Positions 1 to 9,333 of a DNA stretch of 64,000 nucleotides are shown here, piece by piece (positions within the stretch are counted from its first letter, which is position 1; each line of letters starts with the position of its first letter). The DNA comes from Pseudorhodobacter ferrugineus DSM 5888. GTDB lineage: Bacteria; Pseudomonadota; Alphaproteobacteria; Rhodobacterales; Rhodobacteraceae. A model generated the notes under the pieces. That model saw only the letters and a program-made list of their open reading frames with translations, did no database searches and had not been told where the DNA came from. The stretch is from contig NZ_ATVN01000016.1 in NCBI RefSeq assembly GCF_000420745.1, forward strand, positions 21,258-85,257, written 5' to 3'. A program made the translations under genes and the position numbers.

Positions 1-27
1 GCGCAAGATTTGAGAGGGAGCAACCAA

Positions 28-759
28 GTGGCCGAACAAAAAACGCTGGTATTGACGGGGGCTAGTCGCGGGATTGGCCATGCCACGGTCAAACGGTTTT
101 CGGCCGAGGGCTGGCGGGTTTTGACCTGTTCACGCCAAGCGTTTGATCCGCGCTGCCCCTGGCCCGGGGGCGAGGAAAATCATATCCAGATTGATTTGGC
201 CGACCCGAACAAGACCATCGCAGCGATCGAGGTGATCAAGCAAAAGGTGAACGGGCGGCTGGATGCACTGGTCAATAACGCGGGGATTTCGCCGAAAGGC
301 GAGGGGGGGAAGCGGCTGAGCACGCTGGAAACCGACCTGCGGACATGGGGGCATGTGTTCCATGTTAACTTTTTTGCCTCGGTCATTCTGGCGCGCGGGT
401 TGCAGGCCGAATTGGCCGCCGCAAAAGGGGCGATTGTGAATGTGACCTCGATCGCGGGGGTGCGGGTGCACCCGTTTGCGGGGGCGGCCTATGCCACGTC
501 CAAGGCGGCGCTGGCCGCGCTGACCCGCGAAATGGCGCATGATTTCGGGCCCTTGGGTGTGCGGGTGAATGCGATCGCGCCGGGCGAGGTGGAAACGGCG
601 ATCCTGAGCCCCGGCACGGACAAGATTGTGGAGCAATTGCCGCTCCGCCGCCTTGGGCAGCCGTCAGAAGTGGCCGATGCGATTTGGTTCCTGTGCTCGC
701 CCCAATCCAGCTATATCTCGGGGACCGAGATTGAGGTGAATGGGGCGCAACACGTGTAG
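28..759 (+). CDS. SDR family NAD(P)-dependent oxidoreductase
   Basis: Short-chain dehydrogenase/reductase, expected to oxidise or reduce a small alcohol/ketone with NAD(P)(H) in the cytosol; substrate not predictable. The N-terminal cofactor motif TGASRGIG, the NNAG motif and the catalytic Ser with Y-A-T-S-K (YxxxK) are all visible, and the C-terminus ends in the usual SGTEIEVNGA segment. The length (243 aa) is normal. I chose GTG at 28 because a GAGGGAG ribosome site lies about 7 bases upstream; an upstream TTG at 10 is less likely. It converges on engB with a 3-base gap. The segment around residues 35-55 (DPRCPWPGGE) is shorter than in many SDRs. Confidence 0.85.
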   Translation: MAEQKTLVLTGASRGIGHATVKRFSAEGWRVLTCSRQAFDPRCPWPGGEENHIQIDLADPNKTIAAIEVIKQKVNGRLDALVNNAGISPKGEGGKRLSTLETDLRTWGHVFHVNFFASVILARGLQAELAAAKGAIVNVTSIAGVRVHPFAGAAYATSKAALAALTREMAHDFGPLGVRVNAIAPGEVETAILSPGTDKIVEQLPLRRLGQPSEVADAIWFLCSPQSSYISGTEIEVNGAQHV

Positions 760-762
760 CGG

Positions 763-1416
763 CTATTCCAAGGTCGCGATTGTGGCCCGCAGGGTTTCGA
801 TGCCAAGACCCTTTTCCGACGAGGTTACGATCAGCTCGGGGTAGGCCGCCGGATGCTTTGACAAGGCCATGCGAGTTTGGTCGATGTTTTTGTCCAGCTC
901 GGCCTTACTGATTTTATCGGCCTTGGTCATCACGGCTTGGAATGTCACGGCGGAACGGTCGAGCAGATCCATGATCTCTTCATCGACCGATTTCACACCG
1001 TGGCGCGAATCGATCAGGACAAAGGCGCGACGCAGGGTTTGGCGGCCGGACAAATAGCTTTTCAAAAGGGCCTGCCATTTGGCGACAATGGCAACCGGCG
1101 CCTCGGCATAGCCATAGCCGGGAAGATCGACCATATAGCGGATATCGCCCAAGGCAAAATAGTTGATTTCTTGGGTGCGGCCCGGGGTATTTGAGGCGCG
1201 CGCAAGGCTTTTACGACCCGTCAAGGCGTTGATAAGACTTGATTTTCCGACATTTGAGCGGCCCGCAAAGCAAACCTCGATCCGGTCGGCAGGTGGCATG
1301 CCAGACATCGCGACCACGCCTTTGACGAAATCAACAGGGCCTGCGAACAAAAGCCGCCCAGCCTCGCGTGCGGCAAATTCGGGCTCGTCGGCCAAAGGAA
1401 AAGGAAGTGTGGTCAC
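763..1416 (-). CDS. engB: Ribosome biogenesis GTP-binding protein EngB/YsxC
   Basis: Essential-type GTPase of the TrmE-Era-EngA-YihA class that acts in large-subunit (50S) ribosome assembly. Visible G-motifs: G1 GRSNVGKSS at residues 52-60, the G2 Thr region (NTPGRT), G3 DLPGYGYA and G4 TKAD. At 217 aa it is typical of the family. It is the last gene of the minus-strand rpmH-rnpA-yidD-yidC-MOSC-engB series and overlaps the MOSC gene by 4 bases (ATGA), so translational coupling is likely. Membership is clear; the precise assembly role comes from family knowledge. Confidence 0.95.
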   Translation of the reverse strand: MTTLPFPLADEPEFAAREAGRLLFAGPVDFVKGVVAMSGMPPADRIEVCFAGRSNVGKSSLINALTGRKSLARASNTPGRTQEINYFALGDIRYMVDLPGYGYAEAPVAIVAKWQALLKSYLSGRQTLRRAFVLIDSRHGVKSVDEEIMDLLDRSAVTFQAVMTKADKISKAELDKNIDQTRMALSKHPAAYPELIVTSSEKGLGIETLRATIATLE

Positions 1417-2153
1417 AAGAGGGTCCCCTCATCATTCACGGAAATTTGGCCACCGGTTTTTACCACGGCATAGACGCCAAAATCTTGGTGCCCATAGGCC
1501 GAGTTGAGCGCGCCAAGCGTGTCGGCATCAACCTGTCCGGTGGTGGTATTCGTCATGGTGGCGCGGCAGCGGGTGATCCGTTCTTTCACGGTTAGAACGG
1601 CGGTGCCGATTTGGATGTCACGCCCGATCCAATCAAATTCGGCTAAGGCAATAGGGCCGTCAAGCCACAGGTTGCCGCGAAACCGGTCTTGGGACAGCGG
1701 CTGGCCAACCAACCGTGACAATGCATCAAGAGAGGCTTGTGTCAGGATCGATACGGACGGGAAATCGCTATCGGTCAGACCTTGGGGGGCCGAGACGATA
1801 CGGGCCGGCTGTGCGCGGTCGGTTGGCGACAAGGGCGCAAGCCAATCCAGAAAGGCAGGCAGGTCGGTTGGATCATCGGGGCGAAAGGTCAGATCGGGCT
1901 GGTCGGGGTGGTGGAGCGTGACCTGATCCCCGTGCAAGTCGCAGGTTATCGCCATCAGCTTGGGCGCTTTGGCCCCGCGGTGGAAATTGTTGCAAGGGTT
2001 CCATCCCGGCACCAGTTTTGCCGCCTCATGGGCGACAGCCCAGCGGCGATCACTGGGCAGGCAGGCCCCAGCCAAAAGCAGAACGGACGCGAGATCCTCG
2101 CGTCCGTGTGCTTTGATCGGGTGACGGCATATCCGGGAGAGCCGTAGCGTCAT
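1413..2153 (-). CDS. MOSC domain-containing protein
   Basis: MOSC (molybdenum cofactor sulfurase C-terminal) domain protein with the N-terminal MOSC beta-barrel (about residues 1-95) followed by the MOSC domain (about 105-240). Members bind or transfer sulfur or molybdenum cofactor. The conserved cysteine segment ITRCRATMTNTTTG near residue 205 is the usual cofactor-binding signature. It starts 4 bases inside the yidC stop and overlaps engB by 4 bases, so it is co-translated in this membrane-biogenesis cluster; such an MOSC gene between yidC and engB is commonly seen in Rhodobacteraceae (from memory). Substrate unknown. Confidence 0.85.
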   Translation of the reverse strand: MTLRLSRICRHPIKAHGREDLASVLLLAGACLPSDRRWAVAHEAAKLVPGWNPCNNFHRGAKAPKLMAITCDLHGDQVTLHHPDQPDLTFRPDDPTDLPAFLDWLAPLSPTDRAQPARIVSAPQGLTDSDFPSVSILTQASLDALSRLVGQPLSQDRFRGNLWLDGPIALAEFDWIGRDIQIGTAVLTVKERITRCRATMTNTTTGQVDADTLGALNSAYGHQDFGVYAVVKTGGQISVNDEGTLL

Positions 2154-3973
2154 TTTTTCCCTGTCTTTTTGGTAACCACCGGCTTTGGTGCCGGTTTGCG
2201 GCTAAGGCTGGCTTTGATATTTCCAAAGATATCAGGCGTATGGCCGTGGCTGCGCATGATCAGGAACTGCTGTGCAAAGGTGATCAGGTTGTTCGTAATC
2301 CAGTACACCACCAGCCCGCTTGCGAAACTGCCCAGCATGAACATGAAGACCCACGGCATCCATGCAAAGATCATCGCTTGAGTCGCGTCGGTCGGTGTCG
2401 GGTTCAGTTTTTGCTGCATCCACATCGAAACACCCAGCATAATCGGCAAGATGCCGATGAAAACCGTTGCCATCAACGAGTTGGCATCCGGGGCGGCCCA
2501 AGGCAGGGCACCAAACAAGTTAAAGATCGATGAGGTGTCGCGGGCGGACAAATCGGTCAACCAACCAAAGAAGGGGGCGTGGCGCAGCTCTAGCGTCACG
2601 AAGATCACCTTATATAGCGAAAAGAAAATCGGGATCTGGATCAGGATGGGCAAGCACCCAGCCGCCGGATTGACCTTCTTTTCCTTGTAAAGCGCCATCA
2701 TCTCTTTTTGGAGCTTTTGCTTGTCGTCGCCAGCGCGTTCCTTCAACTCTTCCATCTCGGGTTGCAGCTCTTTCATCCGCGCCATCGAGACGTAGGATTT
2801 ATAAGCGAGCGGGAAGACCAGCGCCTTAAGCAAGAAGGTCAGCGCGATAATGGCGAGACCCATGTTGCCGATCATGGCGTTAAGCCAGTGCAGAACAGCA
2901 AAAATCGGTTTGGTAAAGAAGAAGAACCAACCCCAATCAATCGCATCAATAAAGCCTGCGATGCCGCCTTCGTTTTCGTAGGTGCGCAGGGTTTCCCATT
3001 CTTTGGCACCCGCAAACAAACGCGAAGACGCGGCAACAGTTGCGCCTGCTGCAATCGTAATCAGCGGCTCACGGGTTTCGGTTTGGAAAATATCGGCGCT
3101 TGGGACATATTTGATGACCGAGGTGAAGGGCTTGCCCTGTTCGGGGATCAATGCGGTCATCCAGTATTTGCTGGTAAAGCCGATCCAGCCGTCTGTGGTT
3201 GCTTCGCGCACTTCGGCCAAGGCCGCCTCGCGGTCAACCAAGGGCAGCTTGGTCGCGTCTTTGTACTTGATTTCTTCCAAAGTGCCGTCGGCGCGCGACA
3301 CAACACCTTCGTGGCTTAGATAAAACCCTTCAAGGTCGGGGGGGGTGCCGTGACGTGCAACGATGCCATATGGCGAAAGGCTGACATCGGCACCGCTTTG
3401 GTTGCTGACGCTTTGTGCAATCGTGAACATGTAGCGGTTATCGACCGATACAACGCGCTGAAAGATAAGGCCTTTGCCGTTATCCCATTGCAGGGTCACA
3501 GGCGTTTCGGGGGACAAGCCGTTGGTGCCGATCTGCGACCAAAGCGTATTCGCGCCGGGCACATCGTCAAAGCCGAGCGCGCCTGCAGGGGTCCAGCCGA
3601 ACAGGGCGTAATAGGGGTGCTCTTCGCCAACCGGAGAGAGCAGCGTCACGATACCGGACTTTTGGTCAATAGTGTTGGTGTAGGATTTCATCGCTAGGTT
3701 ATCGATGCGGCCGCCCAGCAAGGAAATCGTGCCTTTCAGGCGGGGTGTGTCGATGTCCAATCGCGGCGCTTCGGCCCGTTCGGCTTGAGGGGTGGCATCT
3801 GTGCCTGCCGTGGCCACCGCCGGTGGGCTTTGGGCCTCGGTCGTGGTGGCGACGACTGCCGGTGCGTTGGGATCAACCACAGCGTCTTCTGGTGGGAATA
3901 AGACAAACCACACCAGAATCACAAGGAAACTGAGGACTGTCGCGAGGATGAGATTTTTGTTTTGATCGTCCAT
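2150..3973 (-). CDS. yidC: Membrane protein insertase YidC
   Basis: Inner-membrane insertase of the Oxa1/Alb3/YidC family, working alone and with SecYEG. The 607-aa protein has the Gram-negative layout: an N-terminal signal-anchor (about residues 7-26), a large periplasmic beta-sandwich (about 60-340), and a C-terminal five-helix insertase core (about 355-580) containing the cytoplasmic hairpin MKELQPEMEELKE and the NPAAGCLPILIQIPIFF segment. The C-tail is basic (RKPAPKPVVTKKTGKK), as expected for ribosome contact. The start ATG gives MDDQNKN, the typical opening. It overlaps the downstream MOSC gene; 209 bases separate it from the upstream GGDEF/EAL gene. Confidence 0.97.
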   Translation of the reverse strand: MDDQNKNLILATVLSFLVILVWFVLFPPEDAVVDPNAPAVVATTTEAQSPPAVATAGTDATPQAERAEAPRLDIDTPRLKGTISLLGGRIDNLAMKSYTNTIDQKSGIVTLLSPVGEEHPYYALFGWTPAGALGFDDVPGANTLWSQIGTNGLSPETPVTLQWDNGKGLIFQRVVSVDNRYMFTIAQSVSNQSGADVSLSPYGIVARHGTPPDLEGFYLSHEGVVSRADGTLEEIKYKDATKLPLVDREAALAEVREATTDGWIGFTSKYWMTALIPEQGKPFTSVIKYVPSADIFQTETREPLITIAAGATVAASSRLFAGAKEWETLRTYENEGGIAGFIDAIDWGWFFFFTKPIFAVLHWLNAMIGNMGLAIIALTFLLKALVFPLAYKSYVSMARMKELQPEMEELKERAGDDKQKLQKEMMALYKEKKVNPAAGCLPILIQIPIFFSLYKVIFVTLELRHAPFFGWLTDLSARDTSSIFNLFGALPWAAPDANSLMATVFIGILPIMLGVSMWMQQKLNPTPTDATQAMIFAWMPWVFMFMLGSFASGLVVYWITNNLITFAQQFLIMRSHGHTPDIFGNIKASLSRKPAPKPVVTKKTGKK

Positions 3974-4182
3974 CTGGGACTAACACCGTTCCTGTTCAGG
4001 GTCAGCGGTGGTTCAACGATAGGGGACACAAAAGGTCAAGGCCTTTTCCCCCATTTGGGCGGTTTGGGGCCGTAAAACCCCAGCAAAAAGACCGATACTT
4101 GGCAAGCGTTGCGAAACGGAGTCCAGAATCGCTTTTTCCGGGGCTGTATGCGGCATGCGAAACATGTCTAGATCGGCAAGGT

Positions 4183-5742
4183 TCAGCGCGCGCGTGTCCC
4201 GATTTGAGGAAGCTTTGAGCGGCTTGCCTGCTGTTCGACAATCCATTTTTCCGTATCTTCAAATGGCATTGGACGGGCAAACAGAAATCCTTGAACATGG
4301 CCACACCCAAGCTGTGCCAACATTGCATGTTCGCCCCGCGTCTCAACCCCTTCGGCAAGGGTTTCAAGCCCCATGCGTTCGGCCAGCGACAAAATGCCCG
4401 ACACCATTTTCTGTTGCTCGCGGTCTTCATCGACTTTGGTGACAAAGCTGCGGTCAATCTTAATGCGGCGCACGGCAAAGCGGCGAATGTTGGTGATTGA
4501 CGCGTGGCCGGTTCCGAAATCGTCCAGATCAATGCCGCAGCCCAGTTTTGCCAGCGCCGAGATGTTGTGAACGATGACGTCATTGTCGGTTTCGGCAATG
4601 ACCGTTTCAAGGATTTCAACGCAAAGGCGGTCCGGGGTCAGGTCAAACCGGTCCAGTTCCCATTTCAGTTTCTCGGCAAGGCGTGGGTTGCGCAGCTCGG
4701 CCGATGAAAAGTTAACGCCGACATTGGGAACACGAAGACCGGCCTTGTCCCAGCGCACCAAGGCGGCAAGCGCGTGGTACAGCATCACCTCGCCCAATCG
4801 TTCCGACAGGCCAGCATCTTCAATCGCAGGCAGAAATTCGGCGGGAGAGATGAGGCCGCGGTCGGCATGATGCCAACGGGCGAGCGCCTCAAAGCCGGAA
4901 ATAGCGCCTGTATCGGTACAGATCTGCGGTTGGAAATGCGGGCGAATGTGCCCTTCATCCAAGGCGGTTTCCAACTCTCCGCGAAAAGCATCACGGTCGG
5001 CCCGTTTGCGCGCCATTCCGGGAACAAAGGCGCGTATCGCACCGGGGCCATTGCGCCGCGCCTCGTCTGCCGCGACTTGGGCCGAATCGAGCAAAGACGC
5101 ACCCGTTTGCAAGGGCGATTTCGCGCCAAGGCAAAATCCGATAGAACAGGTTACGTAAAGGCGCGCGGCATCCACACTTATCGGGCTGGCCAAGGCGGAT
5201 TGAAGTCGTGCTGCGACCTGAATCATCGACTCAAGGTCGATGCGCCGCAGCGGGGCCAAAGCAATGGCAAACCCACCCCCTTCCAGTCGCGCAACAACAT
5301 CCCCTTCACGCAGCGCTGCGCAAAGCCGTTCCGCACTGCGGGCAAGCACCTCGGTTTGAACCGCGCGCCCGTGACGATCCAGCAAAATGTCGGCATCATC
5401 AAACTGAACAACAAAACACGCCGTGTTTTTTCCCGTGATGGGTGTATCCCGCAGCGTGGTTTCCAGTAACTGTGTAATATGCGAGCGCAAAGCCAGCCCG
5501 CCAAGTGGATCGGGGATCGCGGCAAAGCGCCCGTCTGCGCTGCGAAACACCCCTGCAAGGGCGAATAGGACTGGCAAGCCGAGGGCGGTCACCATCAAAA
5601 TGACCTCTCCCCCCGCCCAATAGGCAATGAGCGATGCGGCAGGCAGGAACACCAAGAATTCGGGGCGGCGTAAGTGGCGCCCAAGTCGGTTGACCAACCC
5701 AAATCTGTTGTCAGCGTCTGGCTTTTGGCGCGGTTCGTGCAT
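4183..5742 (-). CDS. GGDEF/EAL protein, probable c-di-GMP phosphodiesterase
   Basis: Two N-terminal membrane segments (about residues 25-65) are followed by a GGDEF-like domain and an EAL domain. The GGDEF signature is degenerate (read as EGGGF), so cyclase activity is unlikely. The EAL domain keeps FEALARW, the ILE-x-V segment, DDFGTG, KIDRSFV and EGVET, which are the metal- and substrate-binding positions, so it should hydrolyse c-di-GMP. I chose ATG at 5742 because AAAGGGA lies about 7 bases upstream; the open frame extends further (to 5904) without a better site. It sits between yidD and yidC on the same strand, an unusual place for a signalling gene. Confidence 0.88.
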   Translation of the reverse strand: MHEPRQKPDADNRFGLVNRLGRHLRRPEFLVFLPAASLIAYWAGGEVILMVTALGLPVLFALAGVFRSADGRFAAIPDPLGGLALRSHITQLLETTLRDTPITGKNTACFVVQFDDADILLDRHGRAVQTEVLARSAERLCAALREGDVVARLEGGGFAIALAPLRRIDLESMIQVAARLQSALASPISVDAARLYVTCSIGFCLGAKSPLQTGASLLDSAQVAADEARRNGPGAIRAFVPGMARKRADRDAFRGELETALDEGHIRPHFQPQICTDTGAISGFEALARWHHADRGLISPAEFLPAIEDAGLSERLGEVMLYHALAALVRWDKAGLRVPNVGVNFSSAELRNPRLAEKLKWELDRFDLTPDRLCVEILETVIAETDNDVIVHNISALAKLGCGIDLDDFGTGHASITNIRRFAVRRIKIDRSFVTKVDEDREQQKMVSGILSLAERMGLETLAEGVETRGEHAMLAQLGCGHVQGFLFARPMPFEDTEKWIVEQQASRSKLPQIGTRAR

Positions 5743-5972
5743 GTCATATCCCTTTTGCCCAACAAGGGAGTAGACGCCCCTGGTTTTTGTGACGCTAAGG
5801 GCAGGGTCTAATTGACCCGTTAATGTCGTGCGAAAAGATACAAACAATTCTAATGAGTTCAGTGCTGAACAGGCCTGACATGTTCTTTTACATATATATA
5901 TCAAAGACTTGTTTTGGTATATTCTCTGTGAGAAACATGGCCGGCGGGCAGTTTTCGGCGCTTTGAATCTTA

Positions 5973-6212
5973 TCAGCTAGGGTCTTTTTGCGATCCGGGG
6001 ACGGGGTCGTAGCCCGTTCCGCCCCATGGATGGCAGCGGCAAATGCGGTGCGCCGTAAGATACCCGCCCTTGAGGCCGCCATGTTTTTCCAAGGCCTCCA
6101 TCGCATAGGCCGAACAGGTCGGTTGAAACCGGCAGCCGTGACCGACCCAAGGGCTGAGCAGCAGGCGGTAGGCGCGAATAGGCAAGGCAAGGGCATGAGC
6201 GAGGGGGGTCAT
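5973..6212 (-). CDS. yidD: Membrane protein insertion efficiency factor YidD
   Basis: Small amphipathic membrane-associated protein (79 aa) that helps YidC-dependent insertion. The family signature is clear: [11 protein letters not shown] near the start, the cysteine-containing [15 protein letters not shown] segment, and the RICRCHPW...YDPVP tail. It overlaps the 3' end of rnpA by 4 bases (ATGA), the classic rnpA-yidD arrangement. The next gene downstream is the GGDEF/EAL gene rather than yidC directly; the 230 bases between them show no further gene. Confidence 0.95.
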   Translation of the reverse strand: MTPLAHALALPIRAYRLLLSPWVGHGCRFQPTCSAYAMEALEKHGGLKGGYLTAHRICRCHPWGGTGYDPVPGSQKDPS

Positions 6213-6643
6213 TTGCGCGCCGCGTCAGGCTGGCCGTGAATGCGGGTCAGTGCGGTGCGCAGATCGGACAAAAGATGGGCATAGTCCCGCTCAATCGTCG
6301 CATTTGGTCGGCCAACCAAGACGTAATCCCAGCCCGGGTGCCCTTCAACAGTCAACACCGCGCGGGCAAGCTCTCGCAGGCGGCGCTTGGCCCTGTTGCG
6401 GGCAACGGCGTTGCCGATTTTCTTGGAGCAGGTAAAGCCTACCCGAACGGCCGCGCTGTTATCATCGCGCGCACGCGCCTGAAGCATAAACCCTTGGCTA
6501 CCTTGCCGTCTTGCAGAAGCGGCCCGCAAAAAATCAGCGCGCTTGCGTAAGACTTGTAGGGTGTTGGGCGCGCAAAACGAAACCGCCGGTGACAAGCTGG
6601 GGATCGCATCACTGCACAGTCCCTTTGCCTCCGGCGGTATCAT
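6209..6643 (-). CDS. rnpA: Ribonuclease P protein component
   Basis: Protein subunit of RNase P, which with the rnpB RNA trims the 5' leader of pre-tRNA. The family core is visible: [10 protein letters not shown] near residue 27, and the basic RNR helix [17 protein letters not shown] take the ATG at 6643; an in-frame ATG at 6676 would add 11 residues and cannot be excluded. It lies 46 bases downstream of rpmH and overlaps yidD, the conserved order rpmH-rnpA-yidD. The N-terminal extension before LRKR is common in alphaproteobacteria. Confidence 0.93.
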   Translation of the reverse strand: MIPPEAKGLCSDAIPSLSPAVSFCAPNTLQVLRKRADFLRAASARRQGSQGFMLQARARDDNSAAVRVGFTCSKKIGNAVARNRAKRRLRELARAVLTVEGHPGWDYVLVGRPNATIERDYAHLLSDLRTALTRIHGQPDAARK

Positions 6644-6689
6644 GTTAGCTAGTCCTTTAAAAAGCAGGGCAGACAATCACCCCAGCCGA

Positions 6690-6824
6690 TTAGGCCGACA
6701 GCTTTTTACGACCTTTGGCACGACGCAGGTTCAATACATTGCGTCCTGCTTTAGTCGACATACGAAGACGAAAGCCATGGCGCCGCGCGCGGACCAGGTT
6801 CGACGGTTGAAAAGTGCGCTTCAT
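6690..6824 (-). CDS. rpmH: 50S ribosomal protein L34
   Basis: A 44-residue highly basic protein of the large ribosomal subunit. The reading gives [18 protein letters not shown], then [20 protein letters not shown] and RKKLSA, which is the L34 sequence pattern end to end. It was found by reading the minus strand upstream of rnpA; it is short and easily missed. It is the first gene of the rpmH-rnpA-yidD series, and the candidate promoter at 6910-6938 lies upstream. Confidence 0.98.
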   Translation of the reverse strand: MKRTFQPSNLVRARRHGFRLRMSTKAGRNVLNLRRAKGRKKLSA

Positions 6825-7141
6825 CGCGGAGCTCCATCACATTTGCAGACACAGCGTTTTCGGGCGGGATTCGCCACGAACCAACTGGCCGCGTCTATTC
6901 GAAGCCCGTCCTTTACGCATCCCTTTGGCGCAAGTCAATTCATGCGCGGCGAAAATCCTGCAACATTTCGCGCTTATTCGCCGTTAAGGTGCCCCTGCAG
7001 CCCTGCGAATGTTTCAATAAGGGATGTTCCGGTGCCAAATCTGTCACCGCAGATCAAGGCCACGTGAACAGGGTGCCACAAACGCGCTCTTTGGTCCAGT
7101 TATAGGGTAGGTCATGTTCCAGACGTTCAGCGGAGAAAGTG
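6825..7141. other. Divergent intergenic region, rpmH / TVP38 gene
   Basis: 317 bases between the divergent rpmH and TVP38 genes. Apart from the candidate rpmH promoter at 6910-6938 and the ribosome site for the TVP38 gene (GGAG at 7132-7135), I see no gene, RNA or repeat. Reading frames crossing it have no recognisable product. Confidence 0.6.
6910..6938 (-). promoter_or_regulatory. Candidate sigma-70 promoter of rpmH
   Basis: On the minus strand TTGACT (6933-6938) and TAAAGG (6910-6915) are separated by 17 bases, about 86 bases before the rpmH ATG. The -35 is good and the -10 weak, which is common in Rhodobacteraceae. This is a motif match only. Confidence 0.4.
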
Positions 7142-7888
7142 ATGCCTACAATGCCCCTAAACGATACCGACAATGCTGTGCCCAAGTCAGGTTTGGCGCA
7201 GAAACTGCCTATTTTCATTATTCTGGCGGTCGCTGCCGCAGGTGCCTTCTTTTTGCGCGATCAAATCAGCTTTGCCGCCTTGGCCGAGAATCGCGAAGCG
7301 CTGATTGCCTTTCGCGATGCCAATTATGTGGTGGCCGTGCTGGCGTTTGTGGCGGCCTATACGGCCATTGTCGGGTTTTCATTGCCGGGGGCGACGATTG
7401 CCACGCTAACGGGTGGTTTTTTGTTTGGCACCTTTCCAGGGGTGTTTTTCAATGTGACAGGGGCCACGCTTGGCGCGATTGCCATCTTTATGGCGGCGCG
7501 CACAGGATTTGGGGCCAGATTCGCGGAAAAGATTGAAGGCAAGGGCGGGGCGGTGGCCAAGTTGCAGGCTGGATTGCGCGAAAATGAATGGTCGGTGCTG
7601 TTTTTGATGCGGCTGGTGCCTGCGGTGCCGTTCTTTTTGGCCAATCTTATTCCGGCATTCGTTGGCACGAAGCTGTCGCGCTTTGCGATCTCGACTTTCT
7701 TTGGCATTTTGCCCGGTGCTTTGGTCTTTACATCCGTGGGGGCCGGTTTGGGCGAGGTGTTTGCGCGGGGCGAGACGCCGGATTTGTCGATTATCTTTGC
7801 GCCCCATGTGCTGGGGCCGATTTTGGGGCTGGCGGCACTGTCGGCGCTGCCGATCATTTTGAAATTGTTTCGTAAAAAGGCGAATTGA
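7142..7888 (+). CDS. TVP38/TMEM64 family membrane protein
   Basis: Integral inner-membrane protein of the DedA-related VTT/TVP38 family, thought to move lipids or support membrane homeostasis. About six hydrophobic segments are visible. The conserved VTT block reads GATIATLTGGFLFGTFPGVFFN followed by the LMRLVPAVPFF-x-NLIPA segment with the re-entrant-loop prolines. Start: ATG at 7142 has GGAG 6 bases upstream; GTG at 7139 is the alternative. It is followed after 3 bases by a flavoprotein oxidoreductase, a pairing often seen in proteobacteria; the functional link is not established. Confidence 0.88.
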   Translation: MPTMPLNDTDNAVPKSGLAQKLPIFIILAVAAAGAFFLRDQISFAALAENREALIAFRDANYVVAVLAFVAAYTAIVGFSLPGATIATLTGGFLFGTFPGVFFNVTGATLGAIAIFMAARTGFGARFAEKIEGKGGAVAKLQAGLRENEWSVLFLMRLVPAVPFFLANLIPAFVGTKLSRFAISTFFGILPGALVFTSVGAGLGEVFARGETPDLSIIFAPHVLGPILGLAALSALPIILKLFRKKAN

Positions 7889-7891
7889 CCC

Positions 7892-9310
7892 ATGGAAACC
7901 ATCACAACGGATATTTGTATTATTGGTGCGGGGTCGGGAGGGTTGTCGATTGCGGCGGGCGCGGTGCAAATGGGCGCGCGGGTTGTGCTGATTGAAGGCG
8001 GCGAGATGGGCGGCGATTGTCTGAACGCAGGCTGTGTGCCGTCCAAGGCGCTGATTGCGGCGGCCAAGCATGCGCATGCGATGACCACGGGGGCGGCGTT
8101 TGGGATCACGCCTGTGGTGCCAGAGATCGATTTTGCCAAGGTTAAGGACCATGTGGCGGCGGTGATAGAAGGCATTGCGCCCGTTGACAGTCAGGAACGG
8201 TTTGAGGGTTTGGGCGTGCGGGTGATCCGCGACTGGGCCAAGTTTACCGGACCGGATGAGGTGACGGCGGGCGGGTATCGCATCAAGGCGCGCCGCTATG
8301 TGGTGGCCACAGGGTCGCGCCCTTTTGTGCCGCCAATTCCGGGCATTGAGACCGTACCCTATCTGACCAATGAGACGATTTTCGCGCAACGCGAGCGGCC
8401 CGCGCATTTGATTGTTATCGGGGGTGGCCCGATCGGGATGGAAATGGCGCAGGCGCATCGCCGTTTGGGCTGCGCGGTGACGGTTGTTGAAGGGGCCAAG
8501 GCCTTTGGCCGCGATGATCCGGACGCTGCCGCTGTGGTATTGGCCAAAATGCGCGGGGAAGGGGTGGAGATATTGGAAGACGCCCCCGTCGTGCGCGTGG
8601 GAGGTCATGAGGGCGCAATCGAGGTTGAGATTAAAGATGGTCGTGTCGTGACAGGCACGCATTTGCTGATGGCTGTTGGGCGGCAAGTGTCGCTTGAGGG
8701 TTTGGGGCTGGACGTGGCGGGCGTGGAGCATACGCGCAAAGGTGTAACGGTTGGCGCGGACCTGCGGTCAAGCAACCGCAAGGTTTATGCGGTGGGGGAT
8801 GCAGCGGGCGGGCTGCAATTTACCCATGTTGCGGGCTATCATGCGGGGGTTGTTATTCGCCAAATGCTGTTTGGGTTGCCGTCTAAGTCTGGCACGGCGC
8901 ATATCCCTTGGGCCACCTATACCGACCCAGAACTGGCGCAGGTTGGCCCGACCGAGGCCGAGGCGCGCAAGGCTTATGGCGAGACCTTGACGGTGGTGCG
9001 GTTTCACTATGCTGAAAATGATCGCGCGCAGGCGGAGCGCAAAACCGATGGGTTTATCAAGGTGATGGTGGTCAAAGGGCGACCTGTGGGTGTGACGATT
9101 GCCGGCGCGCAGGCAGGTGAATTGATTGGCCTATGGGCAATGGCGATTGCCGCAAAGCTGAAGATGGGGGCAATCGCTGGAACCGTTTTGCCCTATCCCA
9201 CGTTAAGCGAAGTGTCGAAACGCGCGGCAGGGGCCCATTTTTCGCCAACATTGTTTGAAAATCCAATGGTCAAGCGTATCGTAGGGCTGGTACAACGCTT
9301 TGTGCCATGA
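7892..9310 (+). CDS. Dihydrolipoamide dehydrogenase/mercuric reductase-like flavoprotein
   Basis: Class I pyridine nucleotide-disulfide oxidoreductase, 472 aa. The FAD-binding GAGSGGLSIAAG is at residues 12-23, the redox-active pair lies in GGDCLNAGCVPSK (C-x4-C), the NAD(P)-binding motif is IGGGPIGMEMAQ, the second FAD motif is YAVGDAAGG, and the C-terminal dimerisation domain is present. However the usual catalytic HP pair near the C-terminus is not evident (it reads YPTLSEVSKRA), so it differs from true lipoamide dehydrogenases in that segment. It lies 3 bases after the TVP38 gene, so the two are probably one operon. Electron acceptor unknown. Confidence 0.85.
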   Translation: METITTDICIIGAGSGGLSIAAGAVQMGARVVLIEGGEMGGDCLNAGCVPSKALIAAAKHAHAMTTGAAFGITPVVPEIDFAKVKDHVAAVIEGIAPVDSQERFEGLGVRVIRDWAKFTGPDEVTAGGYRIKARRYVVATGSRPFVPPIPGIETVPYLTNETIFAQRERPAHLIVIGGGPIGMEMAQAHRRLGCAVTVVEGAKAFGRDDPDAAAVVLAKMRGEGVEILEDAPVVRVGGHEGAIEVEIKDGRVVTGTHLLMAVGRQVSLEGLGLDVAGVEHTRKGVTVGADLRSSNRKVYAVGDAAGGLQFTHVAGYHAGVVIRQMLFGLPSKSGTAHIPWATYTDPELAQVGPTEAEARKAYGETLTVVRFHYAENDRAQAERKTDGFIKVMVVKGRPVGVTIAGAQAGELIGLWAMAIAAKLKMGAIAGTVLPYPTLSEVSKRAAGAHFSPTLFENPMVKRIVGLVQRFVP

Positions 9311-9333
9311 CGGTTATCTGCGGGTGACGCGAC

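Noticed and set aside
7406..8731. A 441-codon minus-strand open frame opposite the TVP38 and flavoprotein genes
   Set aside because: Shadow of two well-supported plus-strand genes.
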